DNA of 64,000 nt from Bailinhaonella thermotolerans (GTDB lineage: Bacteria > Actinomycetota > Actinomycetes > Streptosporangiales > Streptosporangiaceae), in assembly GCF_003594875.1 (NCBI RefSeq), contig NZ_QZEY01000001.1:620001-684000 (forward strand). The letters run 5' to 3'. Shown here in pieces: positions 25,480-33,363 of this stretch. Under the pieces are notes generated by a model that was not told the origin of the DNA, made no database searches, and saw only the letters and a program-made list of their open reading frames with translations. Position numbers and translations under genes: made by a program. Positions within the stretch are counted from its first letter, which is position 1. Every line of letters starts with the position of its first letter.

Positions 25480-25500
25480 TTTGCATGCAATGTATGCAAA
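25480..25500. promoter_or_regulatory. GntR-type operator TTTGCAT-N7-ATGCAAA
   Basis: A perfect 7-bp inverted repeat ends nine bases before the ATG of the GntR gene at 25510. It is AT-rich in a GC-rich region. The position over the transcription start points to autorepression. Confidence 0.65.
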
Positions 25501-25509
25501 GATGGGGAC

Positions 25510-26133
25510 ATGCAGAACGACGTGGCGCACGAGCGCCTGCGCGCCCTGATCCTCGACGGCACGTATCCGCCGGGGGCCAGGCTCACGGAGCTCGACGCGG
25601 CTGCCGTACTCCAGATGTCGCGCACGCCGGTGCGCGAGGCGCTCCGCGCCTTGGCCGCCGACGGCCTCGTGCGCCCGACCGGGCGGGGCGTCGTCGTGGC
25701 CGCGCTGGAGCCTGACGAGCTGGAGGACGCCTACCAGGTGCGGGCCGCGCTCGAAGCGCTCACCGCCGAGACGGCCGCGGCCCGCCAGCGCGACGGTCTC
25801 ATCGCCCCCGCCGACCTGAAGGCCCTGGCCACCCTCGCCACCGCCACCGCCCAGGCCACCGCCGACGGGCACCTGACGGAGGCGATCGGCCTCAACCGCC
25901 GCTTCCACCGGCGCGTCGCCGAGCTGGCCGGCAACGCGATCGCCCTGGAGACCCTGGACCGGGTCTGGGACCGGATCCACGTCTCCACCCTGCGCTCCCT
26001 GCGCCCCTCCGACCGCCCCGCCCAGGTCGCGGCCCAGCACGACGACCTGCTCGCCGCGATCGCCGGAGGCCGTACCGACGACGCGGCCCGCATCGCCCGC
26101 CTGCACGTGCTCGACACGCGCGCCACCCGATAA
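25510..26133 (+). CDS. GntR-family (FCD-domain) transcriptional regulator
   Basis: 207 residues. The HTH reads DGTYPPGARLTELDAAAVLQ and SRTPVREALRALAADGLVRP, typical of the FadR subgroup; the C-terminal FCD helical domain has EAIGLNRRFHRRVAELAGN with the metal-binding Asp/His pattern. It lies immediately upstream of an OsmC-family gene (20 bp), so it probably regulates the two-gene unit through the palindrome at 25480-25500. The effector is likely a small carboxylic acid, by family knowledge. Confidence 0.92.
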   Translation: MQNDVAHERLRALILDGTYPPGARLTELDAAAVLQMSRTPVREALRALAADGLVRPTGRGVVVAALEPDELEDAYQVRAALEALTAETAAARQRDGLIAPADLKALATLATATAQATADGHLTEAIGLNRRFHRRVAELAGNAIALETLDRVWDRIHVSTLRSLRPSDRPAQVAAQHDDLLAAIAGGRTDDAARIARLHVLDTRATR

Positions 26134-26153
26134 CCGAGAGGAAAGAGGCCCCC

Positions 26154-26621
26154 ATGCCCCGCCAGCACACCTACGAGACCACCGTGACCTGGACCGGCAA
26201 CCGAGGCACCGGCACCAGCGGTTACCGCGACTACGGCCGCGACCACGATCTGGCCGCCGACGGCCCCGTCACCATCGCCGGCAGCTCCGACCCCGCCTTC
26301 CGCGGCGACCCCTCCCGCTGGAACCCCGAGCAGCTCCTCGTCGGCGCGCTCTCGCAGTGCCACATGCTCTGGTACCTGCACAAGTGCGCCGCCGAGGGCG
26401 TCGTGGTCACCGCGTACGAGGACCGGGCGCACGGCGTCATGGCCGAGACGGCGGACGGCGGCCAGTTCACCGAGGTGACCCTCCACCCGCACGTCACCGT
26501 CGCCTCCCCCGACATGGTCGAGACCGCCCAGCGCCTGCACGCCGACGCGCACGCGGCCTGCTTCATCGCCCGCTCGGTCAACTTCCCCGTCCACCACAAG
26601 CCGACCGTCGTCACCGCCTGA
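26154..26621 (+). CDS. OsmC/Ohr-family protein
   Basis: 155 residues, SD GAGGAAAGAG. The two peroxidatic/resolving cysteine positions are present: NPEQLLVGALSQCHMLWYLH (first Cys) and AHAACFIARSVNFPV (second Cys in the usual helix). The family reduces organic hydroperoxides with thiols (lipoyl or mycothiol systems). It starts 20 bp after the GntR gene, so the pair may form a small stress operon. Confidence 0.9.
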   Translation: MPRQHTYETTVTWTGNRGTGTSGYRDYGRDHDLAADGPVTIAGSSDPAFRGDPSRWNPEQLLVGALSQCHMLWYLHKCAAEGVVVTAYEDRAHGVMAETADGGQFTEVTLHPHVTVASPDMVETAQRLHADAHAACFIARSVNFPVHHKPTVVTA

Positions 26622-26676
26622 CCGCCGGCACCAGTATGGCGCCCGCCTCACCGCCCGCCCCCTCGGCGGCAGGCCC

Positions 26677-26738
26677 CGCTCGGCTCCGGACCGCTCGGCA
26701 CCGGGACCGCTCGGCTCCGGGACCGCTCGGCTCCGGGA
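26677..26738 (+). repeat. Short tandem repeat, 16-bp unit, nearly four copies
   Basis: The unit CCGCTCGGCTCCGGGA occurs at 26707-26722 and 26723-26738 exactly, and with changes at 26691-26706 and 26677-26690. It lies in the non-coding gap after the OsmC gene. There is no gene overlap. Confidence 0.85.
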
Positions 26739-26857
26739 GGCCCCGCTCGCCCCGGGGGCCGGGCGGGGCCTCCCCGGGGCGGGTACGGCGAGGCGGCGTA
26801 CGGCCTCAGGCGTCTTCTACCTGTGATCGAGCAGTCCCATCCCCGACAGGAGGAACC

Positions 26858-26974
26858 ATGGCCCCGGCCGGATCCGGCCACACGCCCGGGTGCTCCGGCG
26901 TGGACGCCTCGCGAGCGCGGCCCTTCCACCGGGAGACCCCCCGCGTGCCTCCGCATCCCGCCGGCGCCGAATGA
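26858..26974 (+). CDS. 38-residue ORF translationally coupled to the MPI/DinB-like gene
   Basis: ATG at 26858 is preceded by AGGAGG with a four-base spacer, the best SD of the area. The frame encodes MAPAGSGHTPGCSGVDASRA and ends at the TGA that overlaps the next ATG (ATGA, 26971-26974). It might be a real small protein, a translational leader, or the mutated 5' part of the next gene. No homology is recognised. Confidence 0.35.
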   Translation: MAPAGSGHTPGCSGVDASRARPFHRETPRVPPHPAGAE

Positions 26975-27453
26975 CGACCCCGCCGAGGCCCTCCCGCGGT
27001 GACACCGCCCTCTGGCCCCTGGTGTACGCCGAACGGGCGGCGCTGGCGGCCGACCTCACGGCCCTGACCGAGGACCAGTGGGCGACCCCGTCCCTGTGCG
27101 AAGGACTCACGGTCCGCGAGGTACTCGCCCACCTCACCGCGGAAACCCTCGACCCCGCGCCACGGCCACCCGGCACGACCTCCCGCCACTGCGGCTCCGA
27201 TCGCCAGGCGCGGATGCGGCTGTCCCGGCACCTCGGCACCACCCCCGCCGACACCCTGGCCCGCTTCTGCCGCGTGATCACAACCCGCGCCGACCCCCGC
27301 CTACCGGTGCCGCCGATCCTCGCCGAACTGACAGCCCACGGCGAACACATCCGCCACCCCCTGGCGATCCCCCACCCCCACGACATCCGGACCCTCACCC
27401 AGGCCGCCGCCCCGTCCGCACCCACCTGGCGGCCGGCCCACCCCGCCGACTAG
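26971..27453 (+). CDS. DinB/maleylpyruvate-isomerase-like mycothiol-dependent protein, short
   Basis: 160 residues. The N-terminal helix YAERAALAADLTALTEDQWA then TPSLCEGLTVREVLAHLTAE is the diagnostic start of the actinobacterial MPI_N/TIGR03083 family (four-helix bundle with metal-binding His). ILAELTAHGEHIRHPLAIPH supplies the later His motif. The usual C-terminal part (about 40-60 residues with the GxxP strand) is missing and the middle is unusually Pro/Arg-rich, so it is probably truncated or frameshifted. The start overlaps a 38-codon ORF by ATGA. A stop shared with a minus-strand ORF follows. Confidence 0.65.
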   Translation: MTTPPRPSRGDTALWPLVYAERAALAADLTALTEDQWATPSLCEGLTVREVLAHLTAETLDPAPRPPGTTSRHCGSDRQARMRLSRHLGTTPADTLARFCRVITTRADPRLPVPPILAELTAHGEHIRHPLAIPHPHDIRTLTQAAAPSAPTWRPAHPAD

Positions 27454-27617
27454 AAGGGCGGCTCGTGCAGGGGTGCTCTGTCGGCGTTCCAGAAGCCATC
27501 CCAGGAGTCGGCTTCCTGTTCCGCTGTTCCCATCGCGTCCTTCAGTGACGTGATGTCCTCGGCGCGACCGGCTCTCCCGGATCGCGGGTGCGTCGCGCAC
27601 CCGGAAGCCCGGCTCAT
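27450..27617 (-). CDS. Possible 55-residue protein
   Basis: A minus-strand frame from the ATG at 27615-27617 ends at 27450 and overlaps the stop of the MPI-like gene. Its C-terminal half, DAMGTAEQEADSWDGFWNAD then RAPLHEPPF, looks more protein-like than shadow frames around it. It could be the tail of a decayed larger gene. No family recognised. Confidence 0.25.
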   Translation of the reverse strand: MSRASGCATHPRSGRAGRAEDITSLKDAMGTAEQEADSWDGFWNADRAPLHEPPF

Positions 27618-27767
27618 GCTTTTCCGGTATTTCTCGCGCTCCGGGCGGCTCGATACGGTGTGCGGACGGCCGCCCGCCCGCCGCCGGGGACCGGGGGCGG
27701 AACCCGGGACCGGGATGGCTCGTTCTCCAGGTGTCGACGCCTCATGGCATGGTCAGGGGGATAAGGC

Positions 27768-28040
27768 GTGGAAGTGACGGGAATCTTCTCGGCGATCGTC
27801 ATCGGCCTGGTGATCGGGGGGCTCGGGCGTCTGCTGGTGCCGGGACGCCAGCGGATCCCGGTCTGGCTGACGATCGTGATCGGCGTGATCGCCGCTCTCA
27901 TCGGCACCGCGATCGCCGGTGTGCTCGGGGTGGCCAACACCAGCGGCATCGACTGGCTCGAGTTGCTCGTCCAGATCGTGCTCGCGGCGATGGGCGTCAT
28001 CGGCGCGGCGAACGTGTACGGCCGACGCCGCGTGCGGTAG
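27768..28040 (+). CDS. GlsB/YeaQ/YmgE-family membrane protein
   Basis: 90 residues from the GTG at 27768 (AGGGGGATAAGG upstream). It has three membrane segments: IFSAIVIGLVIGGLGRLLVP, then WLTIVIGVIAALIGTAIAGV, then LLVQIVLAAMGVIGAANVYG. The G-x-x-G-R-L-L-x-P motif after helix 1 and the length are typical of the transglycosylase-associated/GlsB stress family. The function in actinomycetes is unclear; it may aid envelope stress tolerance. Confidence 0.85.
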   Translation: MEVTGIFSAIVIGLVIGGLGRLLVPGRQRIPVWLTIVIGVIAALIGTAIAGVLGVANTSGIDWLELLVQIVLAAMGVIGAANVYGRRRVR

Positions 28041-28359
28041 GGGCCACGCGCTCTTCACAGCGCCTCCGGCACGCTCTCCTGGCGGCCTGCGCCCTGGCGA
28101 GGTGAAACGGGAGTCCGTGCCCCCGGGCTGAGCTCTCGCTCCGGCCGGCCGACGGCCCGCCCCGAGGCCAGAGCAGCCCGCCGCGTCAGCGCGGGCCGCT
28201 CGTTCGGGAGGTGCCCGCGAGCGTTGGCCGCCGCTCGGTGAACTCCATGAACCGCTCGATCGGGGCGGCCGTTCTCACGGTTCCCGGAGATCCATGTCGG
28301 GTTGCCCTCGCGGGCGTGATGGCCGGGACCGGCGGCCTGCGCTTGCCGTACCGGATTCG

Positions 28360-28515
28360 TCAGGATGCCGGGGTGAGCAGGGCGCGGGCGGCCCGCTCGG
28401 CCTCGGGGGGCGCGGTGGCGATGACCGCGTCCAGGGTGGTGCGGGCGGTCTCCAGTTCGTGGATGGCCGCCTGGATGCGGGCGCGTTCGCGGTGGAGGTC
28501 GAGCGCGGTCGTCAC
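28360..28515 (-). pseudogene. MerR-family regulator, C-terminal fragment
   Basis: The minus-strand frame from the stop at 28360 reads TTALDLHRERARIQAAIHEL then ETARTTLDAVIATAPPEAER and ends LLTPAS. This is the coiled-coil and tail of a MerR-type regulator. No winged helix remains upstream (28516-28630 is not coding in this frame). It marks the left edge of the biosynthetic cluster as a site of gene loss. The surrounding 28041-28359 shows nothing else. Confidence 0.5.
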
Positions 28516-29097
28516 CCTGGCCCTGGCCGTACTCGCCTTGGTGGCCCTTCGCGGACAACCCCCGGCCGCGGAACCCGCACCCGCCGAGGCGGCGGAGGTT
28601 CTCGACCAGGCCTGAGACCACCCCCTCGGCGTCTTTTCACGAAAGCGTACTGAAGCGCGGAAATGAGCGCCGGTGAATCGCGGCGCTCTTGGCGAAGAGG
28701 AAATGGCGGCAAAGGTCCGCTTTTGGTGGAACGCCTGAGTTCGACGGTGCTGGCGGGCCGGGACGGCGGGCCGGGAACCGGCGGGGCCGAACCCAAAGAA
28801 GTCGCAAAGTCGATGCGAACGCCCTGGTCAAACGGGGTGCGCCGGGTTACGTTCTCTTCAACGGCAGGTAACGGAGCAGGCAGAACCGGGTGGACGCAAG
28901 GTCCCCGAGATGCCGGGCATCCAGACCTGGATTACGGGCGCGCCGCCGCCCGGCATAGAAGTCCCCCAGTTTTTCGCTCCCCGGTTTCGCGTCGGGAGCG
29001 CGCAGAATTCCCGCCGGCCGACCGCCCATGTTCCCGATGTCGATTTTCGTGTGCGCCCGCACGCTTCCGATTACCCGTGAATCCTCTGCGAGGTGTG
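28516..29097. other. Region upstream of the 7-deazapurine cluster, no supported gene
   Basis: About 580 bp with lower GC and poor GC3 bias in all frames, compared with the genes around it. An open minus-strand frame over 28847-29050 was examined and has only about two-thirds GC at third positions, so it was not called. It should contain the promoter of the cluster; no clear -35/-10 pair could be fixed. Confidence 0.45.
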
Positions 29098-29362
29098 ATG
29101 ACGCATCAGATCCGTGCCCGGCACGAGTTCGAGACCGCCCACCGGCCCACCGCGCCACCCCACGGTCGAGACCGCCGCCGTGATGCCCGGGCGGGCCGGC
29201 CAGGACGTCCCGCGTGATGAGCGGTGCGCCCGGGCGCGGCCGTCCCTCATGTGCGCGTCCGGGGAGCCGCACGTGAACGCGGCGGAGCACGGCCCCGCCG
29301 CACCGGCTCACGCGGAGATCGGCGCGGCGGGCCTGGAACGCGAGCTCGCGGAGGCGGATTGA
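29098..29362 (+). pseudogene. queD: queD (6-carboxytetrahydropterin synthase) remnant, internally deleted and frameshifted
   Basis: The start MTHQIRARHEFETAHRPTAP at 29098 (GAGG five bases upstream) matches the QueD/PTPS N-terminus with its first zinc His in F-x-x-A-H-R. From about 29150 a second frame reads PTVETAAVMPGRAGQDVPRD and then GEPHVNAAEHGPAAPA, which fits the C-terminal end of QueD (P-T-x-E-x-x-A helix, then the E-x-x-x-N-A strand). About 70-80 residues between, including the other zinc histidines, the catalytic Cys and the Asp-His pair, are gone. The place directly before folE is where queD is expected. Assignment rests on short motifs. Confidence 0.55.
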
Positions 29363-29410
29363 CCGCCGGGCCGAGCAGTCAGGAAGGCAGTCGAACAGGG
29401 AGGACCGAAC

Positions 29411-30025
29411 GTGACACTCGATGAGCTCAGTGCCGTGGACCGCGAGCTGCGAACCGGCCGGCGCGACTTCGAGGGGGCCTGGCTGCACGCCCGCGGGCTG
29501 ATGGACGCCCTGGGGTTTCCGGTGGACTCGCCCGGCATGGCGGGCACGGCGCGGCGGCTCGTCCAGGCGCTCGACGAGCTGACCTCCGGCATGCACGAGG
29601 ACCCGGGGCGGCACCTGCTTGTCACGTTCCCGCCCGAGGCGGAGAAGCAGGGGATGATCGCGGTGACGGACATCCCGTTCATCTCGGTCTGCGAGCACCA
29701 TCTCCTGCCGTTCACCGGCACCGCCGACGTCGCCTACGTCCCGGCCCCCGGCGCGCCCGTCGTCGGCCTGTCCAAGCTCGCCCGCCTGGTCCAGGGGTAC
29801 GCCGCCCGGCCGCAACTCCAGGAGCGGCTGGGAGAGCAGATCGTGAGCGCGATCGCCGACCGGCTGGAGACCAGCGGCGCGGCCTGCCGGCTCCGGGCCG
29901 AGCACGCCTGCCTGACCCTGCGCGGGGCCAGGGCGGCGGGAGCCCGCATGGTCACCATCCACGTCAAGGGCGTGTTCGAGACCGACGCCGAGGCCCGCGC
30001 CGAGTTCGTCGAGCTGAGCTCGTAG
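29411..30025 (+). CDS. folE: GTP cyclohydrolase I (FolE-type), cluster copy
   Basis: 204 residues from the GTG at 29411. It converts GTP to 7,8-dihydroneopterin triphosphate, the first step to 7-deazapurines. Motifs: FISVCEHHLLPFTGTADVAY (zinc Cys and His pair), VVGLSKLARLVQGYAARPQL then QERLGEQI, and RAEHACLTLRGARAAGARMV (second zinc Cys). Length and motifs match type IA enzymes. It opens the intact part of the cluster, 48 bp after the queD remnant and 61 bp before a small ORF. A dedicated FolE is typical of toyocamycin-type clusters, so it is probably specialised. Confidence 0.93.
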   Translation: MTLDELSAVDRELRTGRRDFEGAWLHARGLMDALGFPVDSPGMAGTARRLVQALDELTSGMHEDPGRHLLVTFPPEAEKQGMIAVTDIPFISVCEHHLLPFTGTADVAYVPAPGAPVVGLSKLARLVQGYAARPQLQERLGEQIVSAIADRLETSGAACRLRAEHACLTLRGARAAGARMVTIHVKGVFETDAEARAEFVELSS

Positions 30026-30086
30026 GAGCCGCGCGGCCCGCGCCGCACCCGGCACCGCGCACCCGACACCGAATCGGAGGAACCGC

Positions 30087-30275
30087 ATGCGCCCAGCCAC
30101 GCACCGCCACGATCGCGAGACCTTTCTCGCCGGCGTACACGCGGGCGTTCCCGGGGTCGAGGACGGCCCCGGGGACGGCCTGCCGGTCGGCCCCGGCAGC
30201 CCCGCCCCGACGGCGACGAGCTCGATCCATCCCGAAACCGCGGCCGCGGTCCGCCGGAGTGGAAGGACGTGGTGA
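30087..30275 (+). CDS. 62-residue ORF between folE and the NRPS gene
   Basis: ATG at 30087 with GGAGG six bases upstream, a strong SD. The product MRPATHRHDRETFLAGVHAG then VPGVEDGPGDGLPVG and a Ser/Thr/Pro-rich tail shows no MbtH motif, no signal peptide and no recognised domain. Its stop lies one base before the NRPS ATG, so translation is coupled. It may be an uncharacterised small partner, a coupling leader or the residue of a decayed gene. Confidence 0.45.
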   Translation: MRPATHRHDRETFLAGVHAGVPGVEDGPGDGLPVGPGSPAPTATSSIHPETAAAVRRSGRTW

Positions 30276-30276
30276 C

Positions 30277-33200
30277 ATGACGGTGATCCCCGCCCGGGCG
30301 GGCGGCCCCGCCGGGATCGTCACCGACTACCCGCGCGACGCCACGCTCCACGAGGTGTTCGGCGCGGTCGCCGCGCGCGGGCCGCACGCGCCGGCGGTGC
30401 GGTGGCACGAGCGCGAGCTGTCCTATGGGGAACTGGACGAGCGCTCGCGCGCCCTGGCCGCGAGGCTGCGCCGGGCGGGGGTGCGCGTGGGGGACCTCGT
30501 CGGGGTATGCGGCCGGCGGTCCCCCGAGGCGATCATCGCCTTCCTCGGCGTGCTCCGCGCCGGCGCCGCATACGTGCCCCTGGACGACCACACTCCCCCG
30601 GCCCGCCTGAACGCGATGGCCGAGGACGCCGGGATCCGCGCCGCCGTGGTCCTGCCCGGTGCCCGCTGCCGCGTCCGCAGGCTCGGCATCCGCATCGACC
30701 TGGCCCACGACGATGACGGCCCGGTGCCGGAACCCGATGGCCGCGCCCCCGGGACCGGGCGGCAGGAGGAGGCGGGGACCGGCGCGGCCGGCTGCGCGTA
30801 CGTGATGTTCACCTCGGGGACGACCGGACGGCCCAAGCCCGTGGCCGTGCCGCACCGGGGGGTGATGCGGCTGGCGTTGTCCGACCCCGACCTGCCCAGG
30901 CCCGGGCCCGCGGACCGGGTGCTGCACGGATACGGGCTGTCCTCGGACGCCTCGACGATCGAGATCTGGTCGGGGCTGCTGGGCGGCGCCTGCCTGGTGA
31001 TCGCCGACCGGGAGGAGTTGCTCTCGCCGTACGCGCTGGAACGGCGCCTGCGCGACGACGGCGTGACGATCGCCTATCTGACGACGAGCGTGTTCCACCA
31101 TGTGGCCAGGACCCGCCCGCACGCCCTCGCCGACCTGCGGTTCGTGTCGGCCGGGGGCGAGGCGATGGACCCGGCGCTGGCGCGGGAGGTGCTGCGGGCC
31201 TGCCCCGCGACCGAGGTCGCCAACCTCTACGGCCCGACCGAGAACACCGTCGTCTCCACCGTGCACTTCGTGCGCGGCCTGCCCGAGGACGCCCGCACGG
31301 TGCCGATCGGCCGCCCGCTGGCCAACTCCACCTGCCGGGTGCTGCTGCCCGACGGCTCCCCGGCGCCCCCCGGGGAAGAGGGCGAGCTGTACGTCGGCGG
31401 CGACGGCCTCGCCCTGGGGTACCTGGGGGACCCGAAGCTGACCGCCGAGCGGTTCGTGACCTTCGACGACGGCGAGCGGCTGTACCGGACGGGAGACCGG
31501 GCGCGGATGAACGGCGAAGGCGCCCTGGAGTACCTGGGCCGGCTCGACCGCCAGCTCAAGCTGCGCGGCCAGCGGATCGAGCCCGACGAGGCCGAGGCCC
31601 GGCTGCGCGACCACCCGAGCGTGGGCGAGGCCGTGGTCGAGGTGGACGCGGACGGGCAGGGCCTGGTCGCCTACCTCACCCCGGCCGTCCCGGGGCGGCC
31701 CGTGGACACGGCCGCGCTGCGCCGCTTCTGCGCCCTGTGGTTGCCGGCGCCCGCCGTGCCCCGGGTGATCCACCAGGTGGCGGCCTTCCCCATGACCCCC
31801 GGGGGCAAGGTGGACCGGGCCCGGCTGGCGGCCGAAGCGCGCGAACACGCGTCCAGGGCGCCGGCCCTCGCGTCCGGCCACGATTCGGGGCTGCGCGAGC
31901 TCGTCGCGTCGGCGTGGGAGGCGGCGCTGGGGGTCCGCCCGGAACCTCGGGACGACTTCTTCCTCATCGGCGGCGACTCCCTGCTCGCCGCCGAGGTGGT
32001 CAACCGGACGCGGGCCGTGCTCGGCCTGGACGCCGCGCACGGCAGCCGGCTGATCCGCGCGCTGCTCGACGCCCCGACGGTGGAAGGCTTCGCCGGCGCG
32101 GTCGCCGACGCCCTCGCCGGGGCCTCGGGGCCGGGGACAGCCGTGGACTTCGAGGCCGAGGCGCGGCTGGGGTTCACCCTTCCGTCCGCCTCCGGCCCGT
32201 CGCCGCGCCCCCGCGACCCCCGGGACGTCCTGCTCACAGGGGCGACCGGTTTCGTCGGGGCGTTCCTGCTGGACCGGCTGCTGCGCCGTACCGGGGCCCG
32301 GGTGCACTGCCCGGTGCGCGCCCGCGACACCGCCCACGCGCGCCGCCGGGTGCTCGCCACGCTCGACCGGTACGGCCTGAGCCCCGGCGACCGGGAGGAC
32401 CGGCTCGTCTGCTTTCCGGGGGACCTCGCCGAGCCGGAGCTGGGCCTGGACCCCGCGCACCGGCACGAGCTGGAACGCCGGCTCGACCTGATCGTGCACA
32501 GCGGAGCCCGCGTCAACTTCATCTACCCCTACACCGCGCTGCGCGGCCCCAACGTCGAGGGCACCCGCGCGCTGATCCGGCTCGCCGCTCCCCGCCGGGT
32601 CCCGCTGCACTTCCTCTCGACCGTCGCCGTGCTCGCCGGATTCGGCACCGCCGGGACGCGCCACGTGGACGAGGACGTCCCGCTCGCCCACGCCGACCGC
32701 CTCACGATGGGATACGCCGAGAGCAAGTGGGTGGCCGAACGCGTGCTGCGGGAGGCCGCGCGCCAGGGGCTGCCGGTGGCGGTCTACCGCCCCTACGAGG
32801 TGACGGGCGACCGGTCCAGCGGCGTGTGCAACACCGAGACCGCGATCTGCTCGCTGTTCAAGATGATCGCCGAGACGGGCTTCGCGCCGGACATCGCGCT
32901 GCCCATGGACTTCGTCCCGGTCGACCACGTCGCCGACGCCATCGTCCGCATCGCCACCGGCCGCACCACGGCCTCCGAGACGTACCACCTGACCAACCCC
33001 CGCCCCGCGACGCTCGCCGACGTCGTCGAACGGATGCGCGCCGCCGGCTTCGAGATCGAGACACTGCCCTACGCCCGATGGGTCGGCGAGCTGATCAAGC
33101 ACGTGACCGCGGACCCGACCAGCCCGACGGCGCCGTTCGTGTCGCTGTGCGTGGACCGGGGCAAGGGGGCGGACATCTCGGTCAAGGAGATGTACGTCTC

Positions 33201-33363
33201 GGACGTCTTCCCCGGGCTGGGGCGGCGCAACACCGAGGCGGCCCTCGCCGGCAGCGGCCTGACCTGCCCGCCCGTGGACACCGCGCTGATCGACCACTAC
33301 CTGGAGCACCTCTTCGCCTCCGGCTTCATCCGCCGTCCCCGCGCCAAGGGGAGGGCGACGTGA
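30277..33363 (+). CDS. Free-standing NRPS with A-T-R architecture (adenylation, carrier, thioester reductase)
   Basis: About 1,028 residues. Adenylation domain ~20-510: AYVMFTSGTTGRPKPVAVPH (A3), SDASTIEIWSGLLGGA (A4, Asp for the amino group kept), NLYGPTENTV (A5), YRTGDRARM (A7), GRLDRQLKLRGQRIEPDE (A8), GGKVDRARL (A10 Lys). Carrier domain: FFLIGGDSLLAAEVV, Ser at about 568. Reductase ~650-1020: DVLLTGATGFVGAFLLDRLL (NADPH) and YAESKWVAERVL (Tyr/Lys). By alignment to GrsA the specificity residues read about D-A-I-S-V-A-L-V-V, suggesting a hydrophobic amino acid; weak prediction. No condensation domain, so the product should be an amino aldehyde or alcohol. ATG chosen with GGAAGG upstream. 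Confidence 0.93.
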   Translation: MTVIPARAGGPAGIVTDYPRDATLHEVFGAVAARGPHAPAVRWHERELSYGELDERSRALAARLRRAGVRVGDLVGVCGRRSPEAIIAFLGVLRAGAAYVPLDDHTPPARLNAMAEDAGIRAAVVLPGARCRVRRLGIRIDLAHDDDGPVPEPDGRAPGTGRQEEAGTGAAGCAYVMFTSGTTGRPKPVAVPHRGVMRLALSDPDLPRPGPADRVLHGYGLSSDASTIEIWSGLLGGACLVIADREELLSPYALERRLRDDGVTIAYLTTSVFHHVARTRPHALADLRFVSAGGEAMDPALAREVLRACPATEVANLYGPTENTVVSTVHFVRGLPEDARTVPIGRPLANSTCRVLLPDGSPAPPGEEGELYVGGDGLALGYLGDPKLTAERFVTFDDGERLYRTGDRARMNGEGALEYLGRLDRQLKLRGQRIEPDEAEARLRDHPSVGEAVVEVDADGQGLVAYLTPAVPGRPVDTAALRRFCALWLPAPAVPRVIHQVAAFPMTPGGKVDRARLAAEAREHASRAPALASGHDSGLRELVASAWEAALGVRPEPRDDFFLIGGDSLLAAEVVNRTRAVLGLDAAHGSRLIRALLDAPTVEGFAGAVADALAGASGPGTAVDFEAEARLGFTLPSASGPSPRPRDPRDVLLTGATGFVGAFLLDRLLRRTGARVHCPVRARDTAHARRRVLATLDRYGLSPGDREDRLVCFPGDLAEPELGLDPAHRHELERRLDLIVHSGARVNFIYPYTALRGPNVEGTRALIRLAAPRRVPLHFLSTVAVLAGFGTAGTRHVDEDVPLAHADRLTMGYAESKWVAERVLREAARQGLPVAVYRPYEVTGDRSSGVCNTETAICSLFKMIAETGFAPDIALPMDFVPVDHVADAIVRIATGRTTASETYHLTNPRPATLADVVERMRAAGFEIETLPYARWVGELIKHVTADPTSPTAPFVSLCVDRGKGADISVKEMYVSDVFPGLGRRNTEAALAGSGLTCPPVDTALIDHYLEHLFASGFIRRPRAKGRAT

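Noticed and set aside
26677-26738. CRISPR-like repeats
   Set aside because: Units are 16 bp, directly abutting and without spacers; a simple tandem repeat.
28847-29050. Minus-strand open frame ending near 28847
   Set aside because: Only about two-thirds GC at third positions against over 90 percent in real genes here; treated as non-coding.
30087-30275. MbtH-like protein for the NRPS
   Set aside because: The N-x-E-x-Q-x-S-x-W-P and D-x-R-P-x-S motifs are absent.
29734-33309. 1,191-residue open frame antisense to the NRPS
   Set aside because: Shadow frame from high GC3; composition is His/Gln/Arg/Gly-rich without domains, while the plus strand has full NRPS motifs.
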